DNA of 45,416 nucleotides from an uncultured Ruminococcus sp. Its GTDB lineage: Bacteria > Bacillota > Clostridia > Monoglobales > Monoglobaceae. The notes under the pieces were generated by a model. That model saw nothing but the letters and a program-made list of their open reading frames with translations. It had not been told where the DNA came from and ran no database searches. The stretch is taken from NCBI GenBank assembly GCA_902797885.1, contig CADBUP010000076.1, positions 1-45,416 of the forward strand. The letters are read 5' to 3'. Positions 44,679-45,416 of the stretch are shown piece after piece. The stretch's first letter is position 1, and each line of letters begins with the position of its first letter. A program made the position numbers and the translations under genes.

Positions 44679-45416
44679 ATGAAAAAATCAAGAAGTAAAT
44701 GGTTAAAGGCTGTGTCGCTGATTACGGCGGGCGTATTGATGGCAGGGGTTTGCACCTCATGCGGAAAGACTGCCGATAAGGACGAAAACGGGAAGACGGT
44801 TATCACGGTCGGCGGCTGGCCGAGCAAAGACGGAAAGGAAAAGGATAATATCGAGGCGAAAAAAGCAAGATTTGAAGAAGCGAATCCCGATGTTAAGATT
44901 ACCCCTGATAACTGGAAGTTTGACTTAAAATCGTTTTATGCGAAGGCGGCGGGTGGACAGCTTCCGATTGTGTATGACACAAACTTCACAGAGGTACCCC
45001 AGATTATAGCGGCGGGGTATTCGGCGGATATAACCGATGCATTAAAAAAGCACGGTATATATGATAAGATGAATAAAGACGTGCTTGAAACGGTTTCAAA
45101 GGACGGAAAGGTCTATGCTTACCCGTATGCGGCATACGCACTCGGCCTTGCATATAATGTTGATATGTTCGAAAAAGCGGGACTTATGGAAGCAGACGGA
45201 ACGCCGAAACAGCCGAAGGACTGGAACGAAGTAGTAGAATTCGCTCAGAAGATAAAAAAGGCAACGGGAAAGGCGGGCTTTGTATTCCCAACTGCAAATA
45301 ATAACGGCGGCTGGATATTCACGTGCCTCGCGTGGAGCTTTGGCGCGGACTTTATGAAAAAAGGCGATGACGGAAAGTGGAAGGCGTGCTTTGACAGCAT
45401 TGAGGCGGCTGAGGCC
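44679..45416 (+). CDS. Lipoprotein family 1 sugar-binding protein, cut by window edge
   Basis: This ORF stays open from ATG 44679 (behind AACAGGAG) to the window end, giving 246 residues. The signal peptide has a less typical lipobox, CTSC with Cys28. The mature N-lobe is that of a type I extracellular solute-binding protein: TVITVGGWPSKDGKEKDN, ARFEEANPDVKITPDNW, AYPYAAYALGLAYNVDMFEKAG and PKDWNEVVEFAQKI. It differs from the DUF3502-type protein at 5894, so it probably belongs to a second importer whose permeases lie to the right. The position after the SLH/hydrolase cluster suggests it takes up products of those enzymes. Confidence 0.9.
   Translation, partial: MKKSRSKWLKAVSLITAGVLMAGVCTSCGKTADKDENGKTVITVGGWPSKDGKEKDNIEAKKARFEEANPDVKITPDNWKFDLKSFYAKAAGGQLPIVYDTNFTEVPQIIAAGYSADITDALKKHGIYDKMNKDVLETVSKDGKVYAYPYAAYALGLAYNVDMFEKAGLMEADGTPKQPKDWNEVVEFAQKIKKATGKAGFVFPTANNNGGWIFTCLAWSFGADFMKKGDDGKWKACFDSIEAAEA

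Noticed and set aside
1-45416. CRISPR array, prophage or antiphage defence system
   Set aside because: No regularly spaced repeats, cas-like genes, phage structural genes or defence-type enzymes were seen; the truncated recombinase remnant is the only mobility gene.

Overview
This window looks like a chromosomal piece of a low-GC, Gram-positive anaerobe of the class Clostridia, probably a plant-fibre degrader from a gut or similar habitat. The evidence is strong AGGAGG-type ribosome sites, YesM/YesN-type regulation, LplB/YtcP-type sugar importers with DUF3502 binding proteins, and very large secreted enzymes anchored by S-layer homology (SLH) domains. That style recalls pectin-degrading Clostridia such as Monoglobus, but I cannot confirm the taxon. 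Almost the whole window is a carbohydrate-utilisation region.

Region 1 (1-3572, minus strand) is a sensing module: a membrane-anchored sugar-binding protein, a YesM-type histidine kinase starting 2 nt after it, and the first 50 codons of a response regulator cut by the left edge. A promoter-like signal and a 24-residue ORF lie on the opposite strand in the kinase-regulator gap.

Region 2 (3822-25725, plus strand) is an ABC-import and degradation cluster. It holds two permeases, a lipoprotein binding protein, a 2019-residue SLH protein with fibronectin III, Big_5-like and cohesin-like domains, an SLH-anchored clan GH-A hydrolase, a lectin-like protein, a paralogous GH-A hydrolase and a cytosolic GH106-like protein. 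The lectin-like and second hydrolase genes are in one frame, separated by a single TGA. Stable RNA-like hairpins occupy several gaps.

Region 3 (25722-28900) is a scar of mobile DNA around a tRNA-Leu(UAG). It contains a TnpV-like fragment, a metallo-beta-lactamase-like fragment truncated before its metal motif, a large serine recombinase lacking its catalytic N-terminus, a degraded mobilisation-gene remnant and a long perfect hairpin.

Region 4 (28901-45416) is a second carbohydrate cluster. A divergent AraC regulator with a consensus promoter faces six closely spaced genes: two SLH proteins, two secreted GH-A hydrolases (one with a C-terminal CBM9-like domain) and two ConA-like/Big_5 proteins with near-identical signal peptides. 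A further lipoprotein sugar-binding gene runs off the right edge.

Inferred working model: SLH-anchored and free secreted enzymes cut a complex plant glycan, lectin-like and scaffold proteins hold substrate at the cell wall, the ABC systems import oligosaccharides, and the GH106-like enzyme finishes them inside the cell. The anchored binding protein with its kinase, and the AraC protein, report sugar availability. A short motif (AAATTGCTATA-like) near three of the promoters may link their control.
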